Shown here: in pieces, positions 27,784 through 38,308 of the stretch
Numbering within the stretch: the stretch's first letter is position 1
How the letters are laid out: each line of letters begins with the position of its first letter
Assembly: GCA_945868725.1 (NCBI GenBank)
Contig: CAMBMU010000002.1
Location: 1-64,000 of the forward strand
DNA length: 64,000 bases
From: Spirosoma fluviale
GTDB lineage: Bacteria > Bacteroidota > Bacteroidia > Cytophagales > Cyclobacteriaceae
Direction: 5' to 3'
Program-made: the position numbers and the translations under genes
Notes under the pieces: generated by a model
Databases searched by the model: none
What the model was told of the DNA's origin: nothing
What the model saw: the letters and a program-made list of their open reading frames with translations, nothing else

Positions 27784-28002
27784 CTATTTATAGCGATACA
27801 CTATTCTGCCTTTGGATAAATCATAGGGAGATAACTCTAACTTAACCTTATCTCCAGGAAGAATTTTGATGTAATTCATCCTCATCTTTCCGGAAATATG
27901 AGCAATTAACTGATGTCCATTTTCAAGTTGTACTTTGAACATCGCGTTAGACAAAGCCTCCACAATGGTGCCGTCCTGCTCGATTGATGTTTGTTTGGCC
28001 AT
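27784..28002 (-). CDS. infA: Translation initiation factor IF-1
   Basis: 72 aa, standard size. An OB-fold protein that occupies the A site during initiation. It starts [20 protein letters not shown] and has the conserved [20 protein letters not shown] and the end [15 protein letters not shown]. It is 1 bp after the map stop, so it is co-expressed with map and secY. Confidence 0.97.
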   Translation of the reverse strand: MAKQTSIEQDGTIVEALSNAMFKVQLENGHQLIAHISGKMRMNYIKILPGDKVKLELSPYDLSKGRIVYRYK

Positions 28003-28003
28003 A

Positions 28004-28777
28004 TTAGAATTTAAAGTTCTCTTCTATGTACTTATGCGTAGTTAACACTTCTGTTCTATCTTCAAATATTGCAACCGTATGCTCATAATGTGCGGATGGC
28101 TTCCGGTCTGCAGTTCGGATCGTCCAACCATCTTTCTCCTGGACAATATTTCGTGTGCCAAGATTAATCATGGGCTCAATTGCAATCACCATTCCTTGTT
28201 TCAACAAGGGGCCACTGCCTTTCTTGCCATAATTAGGAACCTCAGGAGCTTCATGTAGCTTCCGGCCCAACCCATGTCCGACTAACTCTCGAACGACGGT
28301 ATAGCCTTTGGCTTCCACAAACTTTTGGATCGCATGACCTATGTCGCCTACACGGTTTCCAAAAACAGCCTGTTCAATTCCCAAATAGAGCGAATCTTTG
28401 GTGGCGCTAAGTAATGCTAAGACAGAAGGGGGTACTTCACCTATGGGGTATGTATAAGCGGAATCGCTATGAAAACCTTGGTGAAAGACTCCACAATCTA
28501 CTGAGATTATATCGCCATCTTTCAATTCATACTCGCTCGGAAATCCGTGAACAACTACTTCGTTCACAGAAATGCAGAGTGAGCTGGGAAAACCGTTGTA
28601 GCCCTTAAAGGAAGGTACTGCATCGTGATCCCTAATAAACTCTTCAGCAACTTTGTCTAAGAAAGAAGTCTTTACTCCTATCTTGACATGCTTGGCGATT
28701 TCTCCATGAGCTCTTCCAAGTATGTCGGCACTCTGTTTAATTTTATCAACTTCTTCCGAAGTCTTGTAATGAATCAT
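28004..28777 (-). CDS. map: Type I methionine aminopeptidase
   Basis: 257 aa. It removes the initiator Met from nascent proteins. The metal ligands are seen in [19 protein letters not shown] (two Asp), [17 protein letters not shown] (His), IAIEPMI (Glu) and the late YEHTVAI with its Glu region. Type I, short form without a zinc-finger extension. The secY stop and this ATG share one base (TAATG), so translation of the two is coupled. Confidence 0.96.
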   Translation of the reverse strand: MIHYKTSEEVDKIKQSADILGRAHGEIAKHVKIGVKTSFLDKVAEEFIRDHDAVPSFKGYNGFPSSLCISVNEVVVHGFPSEYELKDGDIISVDCGVFHQGFHSDSAYTYPIGEVPPSVLALLSATKDSLYLGIEQAVFGNRVGDIGHAIQKFVEAKGYTVVRELVGHGLGRKLHEAPEVPNYGKKGSGPLLKQGMVIAIEPMINLGTRNIVQEKDGWTIRTADRKPSAHYEHTVAIFEDRTEVLTTHKYIEENFKF

Positions 28778-30099
28778 TAGGAAGCGGCCTGATAATCCGA
28801 GGAATTGCCTTTTACATTTCCACTCTTCATCATTCCTTCGTAATGTCTCATCAATAAATAACTTTCAATCTGTCGAAGGGTATCCATAATTACACCCACC
28901 ATAATCAATAAAGAGGTTCCTCCAAAGAACTGAGCGAACTCACCTCCTACACCCGCCACAATGGCAAGCGCTGGAAGAATCGCAACTGCTGACAAAAGGA
29001 TAGAACCTGGCAAGGTAATTTTTGAAATAATCCCGTCAATAAATTCACCTGTTGGACCACCTGGCTTTACACCTGGTACAAAACCACCGTTACGCTTCAT
29101 GTCTTCTGCAATCTGCTCTGGATTAACAGTGATCGCAGTGTAGAAGAATGTAAACACAATGATCAAGGTAGCAAACAATAAATTGTATTGCCAAGAAGTG
29201 AAGTCTGAGAAGGTAGTACCAATGTAGTTGGCAATGTCATTTTCTCCAGCCCAAATTTGAGCAATCAAGGCAGGCACAAACATCAAAGACTGAGCAAAGA
29301 TGATGGGCATAACCCCTGAAGCATTTACCTTGATCGGAATATACTGACGCTGTCCTCCATATACTTTACCACCTACTACTTGCTTTGCATATTGTACTGG
29401 GATACGGCGAGTAGCCTCGGTCAAGGCGATGACACCTACCACTACGAAGAACAAAACTATAGCCTCAATAATTAAGAGTAACATTCCAGAGGAACCTTTC
29501 TCCAATCCTTCGGCAATTAATGCACCTGGGAATCGAGAGATAATCCCAATCATGATCAACATGGAAATTCCATTACCAATTCCTTTTTCGGTTATTTTTT
29601 CTCCTAACCACATGCAGAACATCGTGCCAGCAGAGAGCAAAATAAGGGAACTGAAAATAAAGAGCGAAGTATCGATCATTACGGCTCCAGTAGGGAGAAT
29701 CGTCGCTGTGATGTATCCTATACCTTGAGCGACCGTGATGACAATGGTAAGCACTCGGGTGATTTGGCTTATACGCTTTCTCCCGGACTCACCGTCCTTC
29801 TGCATCTTCTGGAAATACGGAACCCCGACAGTGAGCAACTGCAACACGATGGAAGCAGAAATATAGGGCATGATCCCCAAACCGAAGATGGACGCATTGC
29901 TAAATGCGCCTCCAAGAAAAGTATCAATTAATCCGAAAATCCCTTCAGGTGCCGATCCGAGTTTGGATGCGTCAACTCCAGGAAGTACGATAAACGATCC
30001 TAATCTAAAGATGATGAGGAAACCGATCGTGTTCACGATCCTCACTCTCAAATCTTCGATTGAGAAAATATTCCTTACTGTCGAAATAAACTTTTTCAT
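28777..30099 (-). CDS. secY: Protein translocase subunit SecY
   Basis: 440 aa with ten predicted membrane helices, beginning MKKFISTVRNIFSIEDLRVR. It is the channel of the Sec translocon. The cytosolic loops carry the conserved RRIPVQYAKQVVGG and MKRNGGFVPGVKPGGPT segments. It lies 4 bp after the rplO stop, the standard spc-operon position. SecE is encoded at 54071-54259 in this window. Confidence 0.97.
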   Translation of the reverse strand: MKKFISTVRNIFSIEDLRVRIVNTIGFLIIFRLGSFIVLPGVDASKLGSAPEGIFGLIDTFLGGAFSNASIFGLGIMPYISASIVLQLLTVGVPYFQKMQKDGESGRKRISQITRVLTIVITVAQGIGYITATILPTGAVMIDTSLFIFSSLILLSAGTMFCMWLGEKITEKGIGNGISMLIMIGIISRFPGALIAEGLEKGSSGMLLLIIEAIVLFFVVVGVIALTEATRRIPVQYAKQVVGGKVYGGQRQYIPIKVNASGVMPIIFAQSLMFVPALIAQIWAGENDIANYIGTTFSDFTSWQYNLLFATLIIVFTFFYTAITVNPEQIAEDMKRNGGFVPGVKPGGPTGEFIDGIISKITLPGSILLSAVAILPALAIVAGVGGEFAQFFGGTSLLIMVGVIMDTLRQIESYLLMRHYEGMMKSGNVKGNSSDYQAAS

Positions 30100-30103
30100 C
30101 TAC

Positions 30104-30550
30104 TTAAAGCTTGGTTACGGTACCACCTAGTGCCTCTACTGCTGCAATAGCTGTAGCGGAGAATTGGTGAGCGCTAACGTCTAATTTGGTTGTCAATTGA
30201 CCTCCGCCGAGTACCTTAATCTTATCGTTCTTGGAAGAAAGTCCATGAGCCACAAGCGTTTCTAAGGTGATGGAAGTAAGGTTAAATTGCTCCGCAAGGG
30301 ATTGCAAGGTATCCAAATTTACTGGTTTAAACTCAACCCGGTTGAAGGATTTGAATCCAAACTTAGGTACACGTCTTTGAAGCGGCATTTGACCACCTTC
30401 AAAACCAAGCTTTCTCTTGTAACCAGATCTAGACTTGGCTCCTTTGTGACCTCTGGTTGAGGTTCCACCTCTACCTGAACCGGTACCACGACCAATTCGC
30501 TTGCGGTTTTTGGTTGAACCTTCTGATGGAGTTAATGTATTCAGTTTCAT
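30104..30550 (-). CDS. rplO: 50S ribosomal protein L15
   Basis: 148 aa. Late-assembly 23S-binding protein. It begins MKLNTLTPSEGSTKNRKRIG and has the Gly/Arg-rich N-terminal extension (GRGTGSGRGGTSTRGHKG) followed by the globular part ending EALGGTVTKL. It lies 2 bp after rpmD and 4 bp before secY. Confidence 0.97.
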   Translation of the reverse strand: MKLNTLTPSEGSTKNRKRIGRGTGSGRGGTSTRGHKGAKSRSGYKRKLGFEGGQMPLQRRVPKFGFKSFNRVEFKPVNLDTLQSLAEQFNLTSITLETLVAHGLSSKNDKIKVLGGGQLTTKLDVSAHQFSATAIAAVEALGGTVTKL

Positions 30551-30552
30551 AA

Positions 30553-30732
30553 TTACGCTTCCTCCACTTTTACAAGGTGACTCACTTTATTTACCATTCC
30601 AGCAATCTGCGGAGTATTTTCAACAACCTTTGATTTGCTGATACGACCCAAACCAAGCGCAACAATGGTTGCTTTTTGATCTTTTGGTCTATCGATCGTA
30701 CTTTTTATCTGTGTGATTTTGATCTTAGCCAT
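30553..30732 (-). CDS. rpmD: 50S ribosomal protein L30
   Basis: 59 aa; not in the supplied track. The minus strand reads [20 protein letters not shown] and continues [20 protein letters not shown], the L30 signature, ending KVEEA. It fills the gap between rpsE and rplO with 2 bp to rplO and 5 bp to rpsE, as in other spc operons. Confidence 0.95.
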   Translation of the reverse strand: MAKIKITQIKSTIDRPKDQKATIVALGLGRISKSKVVENTPQIAGMVNKVSHLVKVEEA

Positions 30733-30737
30733 GATGC

Positions 30738-31256
30738 TTATCCGTTAAAGACTTTCGCCATTTTCACTCCTCTTTGCTGAGATACTGCGATGGCATCACG
30801 AAGCTGCACTAAGGCATCAATGGTCGCTTTCACCACGTTGTGCGGGTTAGACGAACCCTTGGACTTTGCCAATACGTCAGTAATACCAGCTGATTCCAAC
30901 ACGGCACGCATCGCACCACCGGCAATTACACCTGTACCCGCAGCAGCTGGTTTGATGAGGACAAAACCACCACCAAATTTACCAAGTTGCTCGTGAGGGA
31001 TAGTCCCTTTCAATACAGGCACTTTTACCAAATTCTTTTTTGCATCTTCTATGCCTTTGGTGATGGCGTCAGTTACTTCATTGGCTTTACCCAATCCGTA
31101 ACCTACTATTCCTTGACCGTCACCAACCACAACGATTGCAGAGAAGGAAAATCTTCTACCACCCTTCACCACTTTGGCTACGCGGTTGATAGCAACAACT
31201 TTCTCTTTTAATTCTGTATCTGTCGCCCTAATGGGTTTTCTTTTTATCTGAGACAT
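30738..31256 (-). CDS. rpsE: 30S ribosomal protein S5
   Basis: 172 aa. Decoding-fidelity protein near the mRNA entry. It has the N-terminal dsRNA-binding-like part ([20 protein letters not shown]) and the conserved [14 protein letters not shown] and [10 protein letters not shown]-like ([20 protein letters not shown]) regions. It is 5 bp after rplR. Confidence 0.97.
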   Translation of the reverse strand: MSQIKRKPIRATDTELKEKVVAINRVAKVVKGGRRFSFSAIVVVGDGQGIVGYGLGKANEVTDAITKGIEDAKKNLVKVPVLKGTIPHEQLGKFGGGFVLIKPAAAGTGVIAGGAMRAVLESAGITDVLAKSKGSSNPHNVVKATIDALVQLRDAIAVSQQRGVKMAKVFNG

Positions 31257-31261
31257 ATGGA

Positions 31262-31612
31262 TTAGAATTTAAGCCCTCCTTCTCTGGCACCGTCGGCCAA
31301 AGCCTTCACGTTACCATGATACAAGTAGCCATTACGATCAAATACAACAGCGGACACCCCGTTTGCAACTGCTCTTTCAGCAAGCTTTTTGCCTACTTCT
31401 TTGGATACAGCTACATTGGTATTTGCCTTAGCACCAAGCTCTTTGGAAGAGGCTTGTGCCAGAGTCTGACCCTTAAGATCATCCACCAACTGGGCATAAA
31501 TGCCGGTATTACTTTTGAAAACTGACAGACGTGGTCTGGAATCAGTACCGGAGATTTTTCTACGGATACCTCTTTTGATTCTAAGTCTTCTGGAACTCTT
31601 ATTAAATGCCAT
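31262..31612 (-). CDS. rplR: 50S ribosomal protein L18
   Basis: 116 aa. It binds 5S rRNA with L5. The C-terminal text [29 protein letters not shown] is diagnostic, and the basic N-terminus ([15 protein letters not shown]) is typical. It is 6 bp after rplF. Confidence 0.97.
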   Translation of the reverse strand: MAFNKSSRRLRIKRGIRRKISGTDSRPRLSVFKSNTGIYAQLVDDLKGQTLAQASSKELGAKANTNVAVSKEVGKKLAERAVANGVSAVVFDRNGYLYHGNVKALADGAREGGLKF

Positions 31613-31618
31613 AACTTA

Positions 31619-32176
31619 TTATTTTTTACCAGCAGTTTTACCAGCCTTACGTCTAACAATTTCACCAACAAAGCGTACCCCTTTTCCTTTGTAAGGTTCG
31701 ATCTTACGTAGGGAACGAATTTTTGCAGCTACTTGACCGATCAATTCCTTATCAATTCCTTGAAGTGTAATCACCGGGTTTTTACCTTTTGCAGTTTCCG
31801 TAGCCAAAGAAATCTCTTTGGGAAGTGCCATGAAAATACTGTGTGAGTAGCCTAAGCTAAGCTCAAGTATTTGCCCTTGGTTGGTGGCTTTGAAACCTAC
31901 ACCGACCAATTCCAACTCTTTCTTGTATCCTTCAGAAACACCAATCACCATATTGTTGATCAGTGATCTGTATAGACCATGAAAAGACTTGTGTCTTTTG
32001 GATTCGGTAGGTCTTACAAGAATAATTTCTTGTCCCTCTACGCTCACCTGTATATCAGGATTCACATCCTGAGTCAGGGTACCCTTTGGACCTTTAACAG
32101 TGACAGTTCCATGAGCTGACACGTCTACAGTAACACCGCCGGGTATATTTATTGGTTTTTTACCTATTCTAGACAT
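31619..32176 (-). CDS. rplF: 50S ribosomal protein L6
   Basis: 185 aa, two duplicated alpha-beta domains. It starts MSRIGKKPINIPGGVTVDVS and carries the C-terminal L6 signature LRKIEPYKGKGVRFVGEIVRR. It lies near the sarcin-ricin loop and factor-binding site. It is 9 bp after rpsH. Confidence 0.97.
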   Translation of the reverse strand: MSRIGKKPINIPGGVTVDVSAHGTVTVKGPKGTLTQDVNPDIQVSVEGQEIILVRPTESKRHKSFHGLYRSLINNMVIGVSEGYKKELELVGVGFKATNQGQILELSLGYSHSIFMALPKEISLATETAKGKNPVITLQGIDKELIGQVAAKIRSLRKIEPYKGKGVRFVGEIVRRKAGKTAGKK

Positions 32177-32185
32177 AATCGTAAA

Positions 32186-32581
32186 TTAGTATACGTAACA
32201 AAGTACTTCGCCTCCGATACCTTCGGTACGGGCCTCTTTGTCTGTCATCACTCCCTTGGAGGTAGAGACGATAGCAATCCCTAAGCCATTAATAACTCTG
32301 GGTAGCTCGTCGTGCTTGACATATTTTCTTAAACCTGGCTTACTTACACGCTCAAGACTCACAATTGCATTCAGCTTGGTAGTAGGATTAAACTTCAATG
32401 CGATTTTAATGGTGCCTTGAGGTCCGTTTTCTTCAAACTTATAGTTTTGAATATATCCTTTATCATGCAATACTTTAGTGATTTCCTTCTTGATGTTAGA
32501 AGCAGGTATCTCAACAATACGATGAGAAGCCTTGATGGCATTTCTCAATCGGGTTAGATAATCAGCTATTGGATCGGTCAT
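32186..32581 (-). CDS. rpsH: 30S ribosomal protein S8
   Basis: 131 aa. Primary 16S binder; in E. coli it also represses the spc operon. It starts [20 protein letters not shown] and ends with the conserved [20 protein letters not shown]. It follows rpsN after an 80-bp gap, the longest in this run, that holds a 7-bp GC-rich hairpin and a -7-like box, so it may have local control. Confidence 0.97.
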   Translation of the reverse strand: MTDPIADYLTRLRNAIKASHRIVEIPASNIKKEITKVLHDKGYIQNYKFEENGPQGTIKIALKFNPTTKLNAIVSLERVSKPGLRKYVKHDELPRVINGLGIAIVSTSKGVMTDKEARTEGIGGEVLCYVY

Positions 32582-32596
32582 ATTTTCTATTGTCTA

Positions 32597-32624
32597 GCAC
32601 CCCTGATTTGGGGGTGCAAAGTTA
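32597..32624 (-). promoter_or_regulatory. Hairpin and -7-like box between rpsN and rpsH
   Basis: TAACTTTG (minus strand, 32624-32617) matches the -7 consensus, and directly after it GCACCCC pairs with GGGGTGC (32597-32617) across a 7-nt loop. The expected -33 position reads TTTT, not TTTG. There is no T-run after the stem, so it is not a normal terminator. It may be an internal promoter, an RNA-processing site or an S8-binding leader. Confidence 0.4.
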
Positions 32625-32661
32625 CGAATTGATTTTTAGAATAAAAATTACTGTCGTTATT

Positions 32662-32931
32662 TTACCAGCTAGACTTAGTAAGGCCAGGGATTTTACCTGC
32701 AGAAGCCATTTCTCTGAAAGTAACCCTGTTGACACCAAACTTTCTCATGTATCCTTTCGGACGACCAGTAAGTTTACATCTGTTGTGAAGTCTTACTGGA
32801 GATGCGTTCTTTGGTAGTTTATCAAGTGCAGCGTAATCGCCTGCAGCTTTAAGCGCAGCTCTCTTAGTGGCATACTTAGCTACCAGGTGTTCTCTTTTTC
32901 GCTCGCGAGCTTTGATGGACTCTTTTGCCAT
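32662..32931 (-). CDS. rpsN: 30S ribosomal protein S14 (zinc-free form)
   Basis: 89 aa. It starts [20 protein letters not shown] and ends with [34 protein letters not shown]-type sequence. The two CxxC pairs of the zinc form are missing; only one Cys is present. It is 2 bp after rplE and before the 80-bp gap to rpsH. Confidence 0.96.
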   Translation of the reverse strand: MAKESIKARERKREHLVAKYATKRAALKAAGDYAALDKLPKNASPVRLHNRCKLTGRPKGYMRKFGVNRVTFREMASAGKIPGLTKSSW

Positions 32932-32933
32932 GA

Positions 32934-33494
32934 TTATTCTGGATTATTTTTGTTAACGAAAGGCATACCCAAAGCTTTCAACAAAGCTAAAGCTTCTTCA
33001 TCTGTAGCCGCACTGGTTACGAATGTGATATCCATCCCGGTAATCTTAGTTACCTTTTCGATAGAAATCTCAGGGAAAATGATCTGCTCAGTCACACCTA
33101 GTGTATAGTTGCCACGGCCATCAAACCCTTTGTCTGAGATTCCTTTGAAATCACGTACTCGAGGCAAGGCCACAGTAGTCAATCGATCCAGAAACTCATA
33201 CATTTTCTCACCTCTTAAAGTCACCTTTGCTCCGATAGGCATATCTTCTCTCAACTTAAAGTTGGAGACCGCTATCTTTGACTTGGTAGCTACAGCGCGT
33301 TGACCAGTGATTAAGGAAAGTTCTTCAACTCCTTGATCTACCAATTTCTTGTCTGCTACTGCTGCACCGATCCCTTTATTGAGGACAATCTTGGTTAGCT
33401 TAGGCACTTGCATCACAGAAGAGTATTGAAACTTCTCCTTCAATGCAGGTACAATATCCTTCACATAAAGGTCTTTTTTTCTTGGATTAGCCAT
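32934..33494 (-). CDS. rplE: 50S ribosomal protein L5
   Basis: 186 aa. It binds 5S rRNA and contacts P-site tRNA. Typical segments are [44 protein letters not shown] and [11 protein letters not shown]-like ([17 protein letters not shown]). Its start overlaps the rplX stop by 8 bp, indicating coupled translation. Confidence 0.97.
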   Translation of the reverse strand: MANPRKKDLYVKDIVPALKEKFQYSSVMQVPKLTKIVLNKGIGAAVADKKLVDQGVEELSLITGQRAVATKSKIAVSNFKLREDMPIGAKVTLRGEKMYEFLDRLTTVALPRVRDFKGISDKGFDGRGNYTLGVTEQIIFPEISIEKVTKITGMDITFVTSAATDEEALALLKALGMPFVNKNNPE

Positions 33495-33831
33495 TGATCA
33501 CCTCCCCAGTTTTCTTAGAATAACGAACTAATTTACCATCCGCACCAGTCTTACGACCTGTACGAGTTGCCTCACCTGTTTTAGGATCAACAAGCATCAG
33601 GTTACTGATGTGAAGCGCTGCTTCTTTCTTATCGATACCACCCTGCGGCTTAGCTGCAGTAGGCTTTACGTGCTTGGTAATCATGTTGATCCCTTCCACG
33701 ATGGCTCTTCTTTTTGCTGTATCAATGGATTGAACCTTAGCGATTTTTCCCTTGTCATCTCCAGCGATTACCTTAACAGTATCTCCAGTTTTGATGTGCA
33801 GCTTCGGCTGCTTATTGAATTTTCTTTCCAT
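33487..33831 (-). CDS. rplX: 50S ribosomal protein L24
   Basis: 114 aa. KOW-domain protein that starts 50S assembly. It has [20 protein letters not shown] and the conserved [20 protein letters not shown]. It overlaps rplE by 8 bp and lies 2 bp after rplN. Confidence 0.97.
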   Translation of the reverse strand: MERKFNKQPKLHIKTGDTVKVIAGDDKGKIAKVQSIDTAKRRAIVEGINMITKHVKPTAAKPQGGIDKKEAALHISNLMLVDPKTGEATRTGRKTGADGKLVRYSKKTGEVING

Positions 33832-33833
33832 GA

Positions 33834-34202
33834 TTAAAGTACTTCAGGGGCCAGGGAAATGATTTTCATGAACTGCTTTTCTCTGAGCTCTCTTGCTACA
33901 GGGCCGAAAATACGGGTACCTCTAGGCTCGTCGTTGTTATTCAATAACACGGCAGCATTGTCTTCAAATCGAATATACGAACCGTCTTTACGCCGAATTT
34001 CTTTTTTTGTTCTTACGATAACCGCTTTTGAAACGGTACCTTTTTTCATACTGCTGGAAGATAGGGCTGACTTTACAGTCACGACTACTTTATCACCGAT
34101 AGAAGCATAGCGCTTCTTAGTTCCTCCCAGCACGCGGATCACCAATACCTCTTTGGCACCTGAATTATCCGCAACGCCTAATCTGGATTCTTGTTGTATC
34201 AT
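33834..34202 (-). CDS. rplN: 50S ribosomal protein L14
   Basis: 122 aa. It starts [20 protein letters not shown] and has the conserved [20 protein letters not shown] and [20 protein letters not shown]. It forms an intersubunit bridge. It is 2 bp after rpsQ. Confidence 0.97.
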   Translation of the reverse strand: MIQQESRLGVADNSGAKEVLVIRVLGGTKKRYASIGDKVVVTVKSALSSSSMKKGTVSKAVIVRTKKEIRRKDGSYIRFEDNAAVLLNNNDEPRGTRIFGPVARELREKQFMKIISLAPEVL

Positions 34203-34204
34203 GA

Positions 34205-34468
34205 TTACTTAGCCTTTTCTATTATTTCAACTAATCTCCAACGCTTGTTTTTGCTCAGCGGACGCGTTTCACTGATTTTAACCACATCACCTGGGTTGCA
34301 TTCATTTTTCTCGTCATGAACCATAAATTTGGTAGTCTTGGCAACAAACTTGCCGTAGATCGCATGCTTTACACGTCTCTCTACAGCCACAGTAATGGAC
34401 TTATCCATCTTGTTGCTTACGACTTTACCAACTCTCTCTTTGCGAAGATTTCTCTCGATCGTAGCCAT
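34205..34468 (-). CDS. rpsQ: 30S ribosomal protein S17
   Basis: 87 aa. OB-fold 16S binder. It starts with [20 protein letters not shown] and contains the conserved [19 protein letters not shown] and [20 protein letters not shown]. It is 19 bp after rpmC. Confidence 0.97.
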   Translation of the reverse strand: MATIERNLRKERVGKVVSNKMDKSITVAVERRVKHAIYGKFVAKTTKFMVHDEKNECNPGDVVKISETRPLSKNKRWRLVEIIEKAK

Positions 34469-34487
34469 TTTCTTTTCTGTTAGCTAG

Positions 34488-34670
34488 TTATTTGGAGACC
34501 AATGATGTTTTCAATCTTGCGATGAAACGCTTGGACTCTCTGATTCTATTAGGATTCTCTATAGGAGATATCGCATGAGCAAACTTCAATTTGCTCAGAT
34601 TCTCCTGCTCGGCGACAATTCGCTCGGCGATCTCACTTGCTGCAAGTGATCTGATTTCTGCGTTTTTCAT
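34488..34670 (-). CDS. rpmC: 50S ribosomal protein L29
   Basis: 60 aa. A two-helix protein near the tunnel exit that helps trigger factor and SRP binding. It reads MKNAEIRSLAASEIAERIVA then LSKLKFAHAISPIENPNRIR, the L29 signature. It lies 8 bp after rplP. Confidence 0.95.
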   Translation of the reverse strand: MKNAEIRSLAASEIAERIVAEQENLSKLKFAHAISPIENPNRIRESKRFIARLKTSLVSK

Positions 34671-34678
34671 AATCTTGA

Positions 34679-35098
34679 TTATTCAGCGTAGTCTCTTCTT
34701 ACAACAAATCTTGTACTTACAGGCAGCTTCTGCTGTGCAAGTCTTAATGCCTCTTGAGCAGTCTCCAGGCTCACGCCTGTAGCTTCGAAAAGGATCGTAC
34801 CCGGCTTGATAACGGCCACCCAATATTCTGGAGCTCCTTTACCTTTACCCATACGAACCTCTGCGGGCTTTTTAGTGATCGGCTTGTCAGGGAAAATCCT
34901 GATCCAAACCTGACCTTCTCTCTTCATAGCTCTTGTCATGGCAATACGTGCTGCCTCGATCTGGCGAGAAGTAATCCATCCTGGCTCAAGGGATTTAATG
35001 CCAAAGTTGCCAAAAGAAAGCTCGTGCCCTCTTTGCGCAATGCCTTTGACACGGCCCTTGTGCATTTTCCTATATTTAGTTCTTTTCGGCTGTAACAT
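34679..35098 (-). CDS. rplP: 50S ribosomal protein L16
   Basis: 139 aa. It organises the A-site side of the central protuberance. It starts [20 protein letters not shown] and has the conserved [20 protein letters not shown]. The Arg in [11 protein letters not shown], hydroxylated in E. coli, is present. It is 24 bp after rpsC. Confidence 0.97.
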   Translation of the reverse strand: MLQPKRTKYRKMHKGRVKGIAQRGHELSFGNFGIKSLEPGWITSRQIEAARIAMTRAMKREGQVWIRIFPDKPITKKPAEVRMGKGKGAPEYWVAVIKPGTILFEATGVSLETAQEALRLAQQKLPVSTRFVVRRDYAE

Positions 35099-35122
35099 GA
35101 TTTCTCACTTGGAAAGGGAAAA

Positions 35123-35860
35123 TTAGTTAGTTCTTTTTCTGCGTTTTGGACCGTCGTTATCACGCCCCTTTGGTGCTGGACCACGCTGACCTTTTGGCTC
35201 GTTGGCTGCTCCTTGGTTTGGCGAAAGATCTCTCTTTCCGTACACCTCACCTTTAAAGATCCACACTTTGATGCCAATGATTCCGTACACCGTAAGTGCT
35301 TCAGAAAGGGCATAATCGATGTCTGCTCTCAAGGTGTGAAGAGGAATTCTTCCCTCTTTGTACATTTCAGAACGTGCCATTTCGGCTCCGCCCAATCGGC
35401 CAGAAAGCTTAACTTTAATTCCTTCAGCGCCCACTCTCATGGTGGCTGCTATCGCCTGCTTCATTGCACGGCGGAAAGATATTCTAGCTTGAAGTTGCTG
35501 TGCGATAGACTCACCAACCAATTTAGCATCCATTTCGGGACGCTTAATTTCAAAGATATTAATCTGAATATCCTTGTTGGTGATCTTCTTTAGTTCCTCC
35601 TTAAGCTTATCTACTTCGGCACCACCCTTACCAATAACAACACCTGGTCTAGCAGTATGGATAGTCAAGGTGATTCTTTTGAGCGTACGCTCAATGATCA
35701 CTTTGGCAATACCGCCTTTAGGTATTCTGGCAAGAACGTACTTACGGATTTGTTGATCTTCATGCAATTTCTCAGCAAAGTCTTTCCCACCATACCAGTT
35801 GGAATCCCAGCCTTTGATTACACCAAGTCTAAATCCTATTGGGTTAATTTTTTGTCCCAT
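35123..35860 (-). CDS. rpsC: 30S ribosomal protein S3 with basic C-terminal tail
   Basis: 245 aa. It forms the mRNA entry pore with S4 and S5. The KH domain is around residues 40-110 ([20 protein letters not shown] with its GxxG loop) and the C-terminal S3 domain follows ([17 protein letters not shown]). The last 35 residues are a Pro/Gly/Lys/Arg-rich tail ([20 protein letters not shown]), longer than in E. coli. It is 9 bp after rplV. Confidence 0.97.
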   Translation of the reverse strand: MGQKINPIGFRLGVIKGWDSNWYGGKDFAEKLHEDQQIRKYVLARIPKGGIAKVIIERTLKRITLTIHTARPGVVIGKGGAEVDKLKEELKKITNKDIQINIFEIKRPEMDAKLVGESIAQQLQARISFRRAMKQAIAATMRVGAEGIKVKLSGRLGGAEMARSEMYKEGRIPLHTLRADIDYALSEALTVYGIIGIKVWIFKGEVYGKRDLSPNQGAANEPKGQRGPAPKGRDNDGPKRRKRTN

Positions 35861-35869
35861 AGTCTTTTC

Positions 35870-36262
35870 TTAATTTGCCTTTTCGTTAGTTACTACAACA
35901 TCAGCGGTAACTTCCTCCGCATTGAATGAATCAATAACGAGGGTTACATGATTAGATCTCTTGCGGATTCTGTGTCCACGTCCCTGAGGAGCAGTCCGAA
36001 GTCTTTTTAGAGAACGTCCTTCGTCAACCATGATGGTCTTCACGAAAAGATCAGCCTCTTCTAATTTCACTTCAGGATTTTTTGCTTGCCAATTGGCTAC
36101 CGCGGAAAGAACTAACTTCTCTAAACGGATTGCTGGATGGTTGGGCGTGAATTTCAAAATACTAAGTGCCACACCTACACGCTTTCCTCTCACCAAGTCA
36201 GCGACTAAACGCATCTTGCGAGGGGAGGTAGGAACATTTTTCAATCTTGCTAGTGCTTCCAT
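35870..36262 (-). CDS. rplV: 50S ribosomal protein L22
   Basis: 130 aa. It lines the exit tunnel. It starts [20 protein letters not shown] and has the beta-hairpin region ending [20 protein letters not shown]. It is 2 bp after rpsS. Confidence 0.97.
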   Translation of the reverse strand: MEALARLKNVPTSPRKMRLVADLVRGKRVGVALSILKFTPNHPAIRLEKLVLSAVANWQAKNPEVKLEEADLFVKTIMVDEGRSLKRLRTAPQGRGHRIRKRSNHVTLVIDSFNAEEVTADVVVTNEKAN

Positions 36263-36264
36263 GA

Positions 36265-36543
36265 TTATCTCTTTCCTTTATCTTTTTTAGCAATGTGGCC
36301 ACGGAAGTTACGAGTAGGTGAAAATTCACCCAATTTATGACCTACCATGTTATCGGTTACAAACACAGGGATAAACTTATTCCCATTATGCACAGCGAAG
36401 GTATGTCCCACGAAATCTGGAGAGATCATAGATTTTCTTGACCAAGTCTTGATGACAGATTTCTTGCCAGACTCGTTCATAACATCTACTTTCTTCACCA
36501 AATGGTGTTCGATATAAGGACCTTTTTTTAATGAACGTGCCAT
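36265..36543 (-). CDS. rpsS: 30S ribosomal protein S19
   Basis: 92 aa. Head protein beside S13. It reads [20 protein letters not shown] and contains [20 protein letters not shown], then [18 protein letters not shown]. It is 2 bp after rplB. Confidence 0.97.
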   Translation of the reverse strand: MARSLKKGPYIEHHLVKKVDVMNESGKKSVIKTWSRKSMISPDFVGHTFAVHNGNKFIPVFVTDNMVGHKLGEFSPTRNFRGHIAKKDKGKR

Positions 36544-36545
36544 AT

Positions 36546-37370
36546 TTACTTAGATCTTTTGCTGATGATGAACTTGTTTGAATACTTCTTGGGAGATCTG
36601 GTTTTCTTACCCTTAGAAAGAAGCCCTTTACGGGATCTAGGGTGACCACCTGAAGAACGTCCTTCACCACCACCCATAGGGTGATCTACTGGGTTCATCG
36701 CAACACCTCTTGTACGAGGTCTTACTCCAAGCCAACGCTTACGCCCAGCTTTACCCAACACCACGTTCATGTGATCTGAATTACCCACAGTTCCTACTGT
36801 AGCCATGCATACACCAAGAATTAATCTCATTTCTCCAGAAGGTAATTTAACCGTCACATACCTAGCATCTCTAGCTACGATCTGGGCATACCCTCCAGCA
36901 CTTCTTGCCAATGCCGCACCTTTACCAGGCTGCAATTCCACACAGTGGATGATTGTACCCATAGGAATGTTGACCATGTGCATCGCATTGCCCACTTCTG
37001 GAGCAACTTTCTCACCGGAAATCACTGTTTGTCCCACTAGCAAACCTTCCGGAGCGATAATGTAGGCCTTAGCACCATCTGCATAATACAGTAATGCAAT
37101 ACGGGCTGTACGGTTTGGATCGTACTCAATGCTCTTTACAGTAGCAGGTACACCAAACTTTCTTCGCTGGAAATCTACGATACGTAATCTTCGCTTGTGA
37201 CCACCACCAATGTAGCGAGCGGTCATCTTGCCTTCATTATTTCTACCACCTGACTTCTTCAAAGGAGCGAGAAGAGATTTCTCAGGCCTTGACGCAGTAA
37301 TCTCGTCAAATGCAGGAGCTACTCTAAATCGGGTTCCTGGAGTTACAGGCTTTAATTTTTTAACTGCCAT
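36546..37370 (-). CDS. rplB: 50S ribosomal protein L2
   Basis: 274 aa, standard. It is needed for peptidyl transferase centre assembly and bridging the subunits. It starts [20 protein letters not shown], has [20 protein letters not shown], and includes the conserved [20 protein letters not shown] with the functionally important His. It is 13 bp after rplW. Confidence 0.97.
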   Translation of the reverse strand: MAVKKLKPVTPGTRFRVAPAFDEITASRPEKSLLAPLKKSGGRNNEGKMTARYIGGGHKRRLRIVDFQRRKFGVPATVKSIEYDPNRTARIALLYYADGAKAYIIAPEGLLVGQTVISGEKVAPEVGNAMHMVNIPMGTIIHCVELQPGKGAALARSAGGYAQIVARDARYVTVKLPSGEMRLILGVCMATVGTVGNSDHMNVVLGKAGRKRWLGVRPRTRGVAMNPVDHPMGGGEGRSSGGHPRSRKGLLSKGKKTRSPKKYSNKFIISKRSK

Positions 37371-37383
37371 GATATTGATTCAA

Positions 37384-37671
37384 TTAAAGTTCTCCGTAAA
37401 AATCAATTACTTCACCGTCGGCTACTTGCACAATTGCCTTCTTAAATGCATTGGTGAAGCCTGACACTACTTTATTGTTCGTGTATCTTGTCTTATGCTT
37501 CGCGGCATATCTCATGGTCCGTACTGACACCACATGTACACCGTATTTTTTCTCTACAGAAGACTTGATCTGAAGCTTGTCAGCAGTTTTCTCGACAATA
37601 AAGCCGTAAACTCCTTTTTCGTTGCCTGCAGATACTTTCTCTGTGATTAAAGGCTCTTTTAGAATTTCCAT
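37384..37671 (-). CDS. rplW: 50S ribosomal protein L23
   Basis: 95 aa. Docking site for trigger factor and SRP at the tunnel exit. It begins MEILKEPLITEKVSAGNEKG and has YGFIVEKTADKLQIKSSVEK, the L23 pattern. It is 4 bp after rplD. Confidence 0.97.
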   Translation of the reverse strand: MEILKEPLITEKVSAGNEKGVYGFIVEKTADKLQIKSSVEKKYGVHVVSVRTMRYAAKHKTRYTNNKVVSGFTNAFKKAIVQVADGEVIDFYGEL

Positions 37672-37675
37672 AGTC

Positions 37676-38305
37676 TTATTTCGCTAAAATGGTTTCTAAC
37701 TTACTTACAGATCCTTCACAAAGCATCAATTGATCAGCATGGAGGAGTTGGTAAGTATTTACATCATGAACGGTCACAACTTTTGCCTTTGGAAGGTTTC
37801 TGCTAGACAAAAACACATTCTTATTATCTTCAGCAAGAACCAATAAGGTTTTCTTGCCAGTCAATGAAAGACCACTCAAAAAGGCTAAGTAGTTTTTGGT
37901 TTTTGCTGCATCGAAAGACACATCTTCAAGAACCATCAAACTATTTTCTTTCACCTTATAAGCTAGAGCTGACTTACGCGCCAATTGCTTCACTTTCTTG
38001 TTTAATTTGAAGGAATAATCTCTTGGTCTTGGACCAAACACTCTACCTCCACCACGGAAATGAGGGGCCTTCAAAGATCCTGCACGAGCACCACCGGTAC
38101 CTTTTTGCTTTTTGATCTTTCGAGTTGATCCCGCTACTTCGTTTCTTTCTTTTGATTTGTGAGTTCCCTGTCTCTGATTAGCCAGGTACTGCTTCACATC
38201 CAGGTAAATGGCGTTATCGTTGGGCTCAATGCCAAAGATTTCGTCAGAAAGGCTCACCTTTCTACCTGTATCTTGTCCTTTATGATTAATTACTGCTAGT
38301 TCCAT
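37676..38305 (-). CDS. rplD: 50S ribosomal protein L4
   Basis: 209 aa. It lines the exit tunnel; in E. coli it also represses the S10 operon by binding its leader. It has [20 protein letters not shown] followed by [20 protein letters not shown], the L4 loop. It is 3 bp after rplC. Whether it regulates the hairpin leader before rplC here is open. Confidence 0.97.
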   Translation of the reverse strand: MELAVINHKGQDTGRKVSLSDEIFGIEPNDNAIYLDVKQYLANQRQGTHKSKERNEVAGSTRKIKKQKGTGGARAGSLKAPHFRGGGRVFGPRPRDYSFKLNKKVKQLARKSALAYKVKENSLMVLEDVSFDAAKTKNYLAFLSGLSLTGKKTLLVLAEDNKNVFLSSRNLPKAKVVTVHDVNTYQLLHADQLMLCEGSVSKLETILAK

Positions 38306-38308
38306 GGC

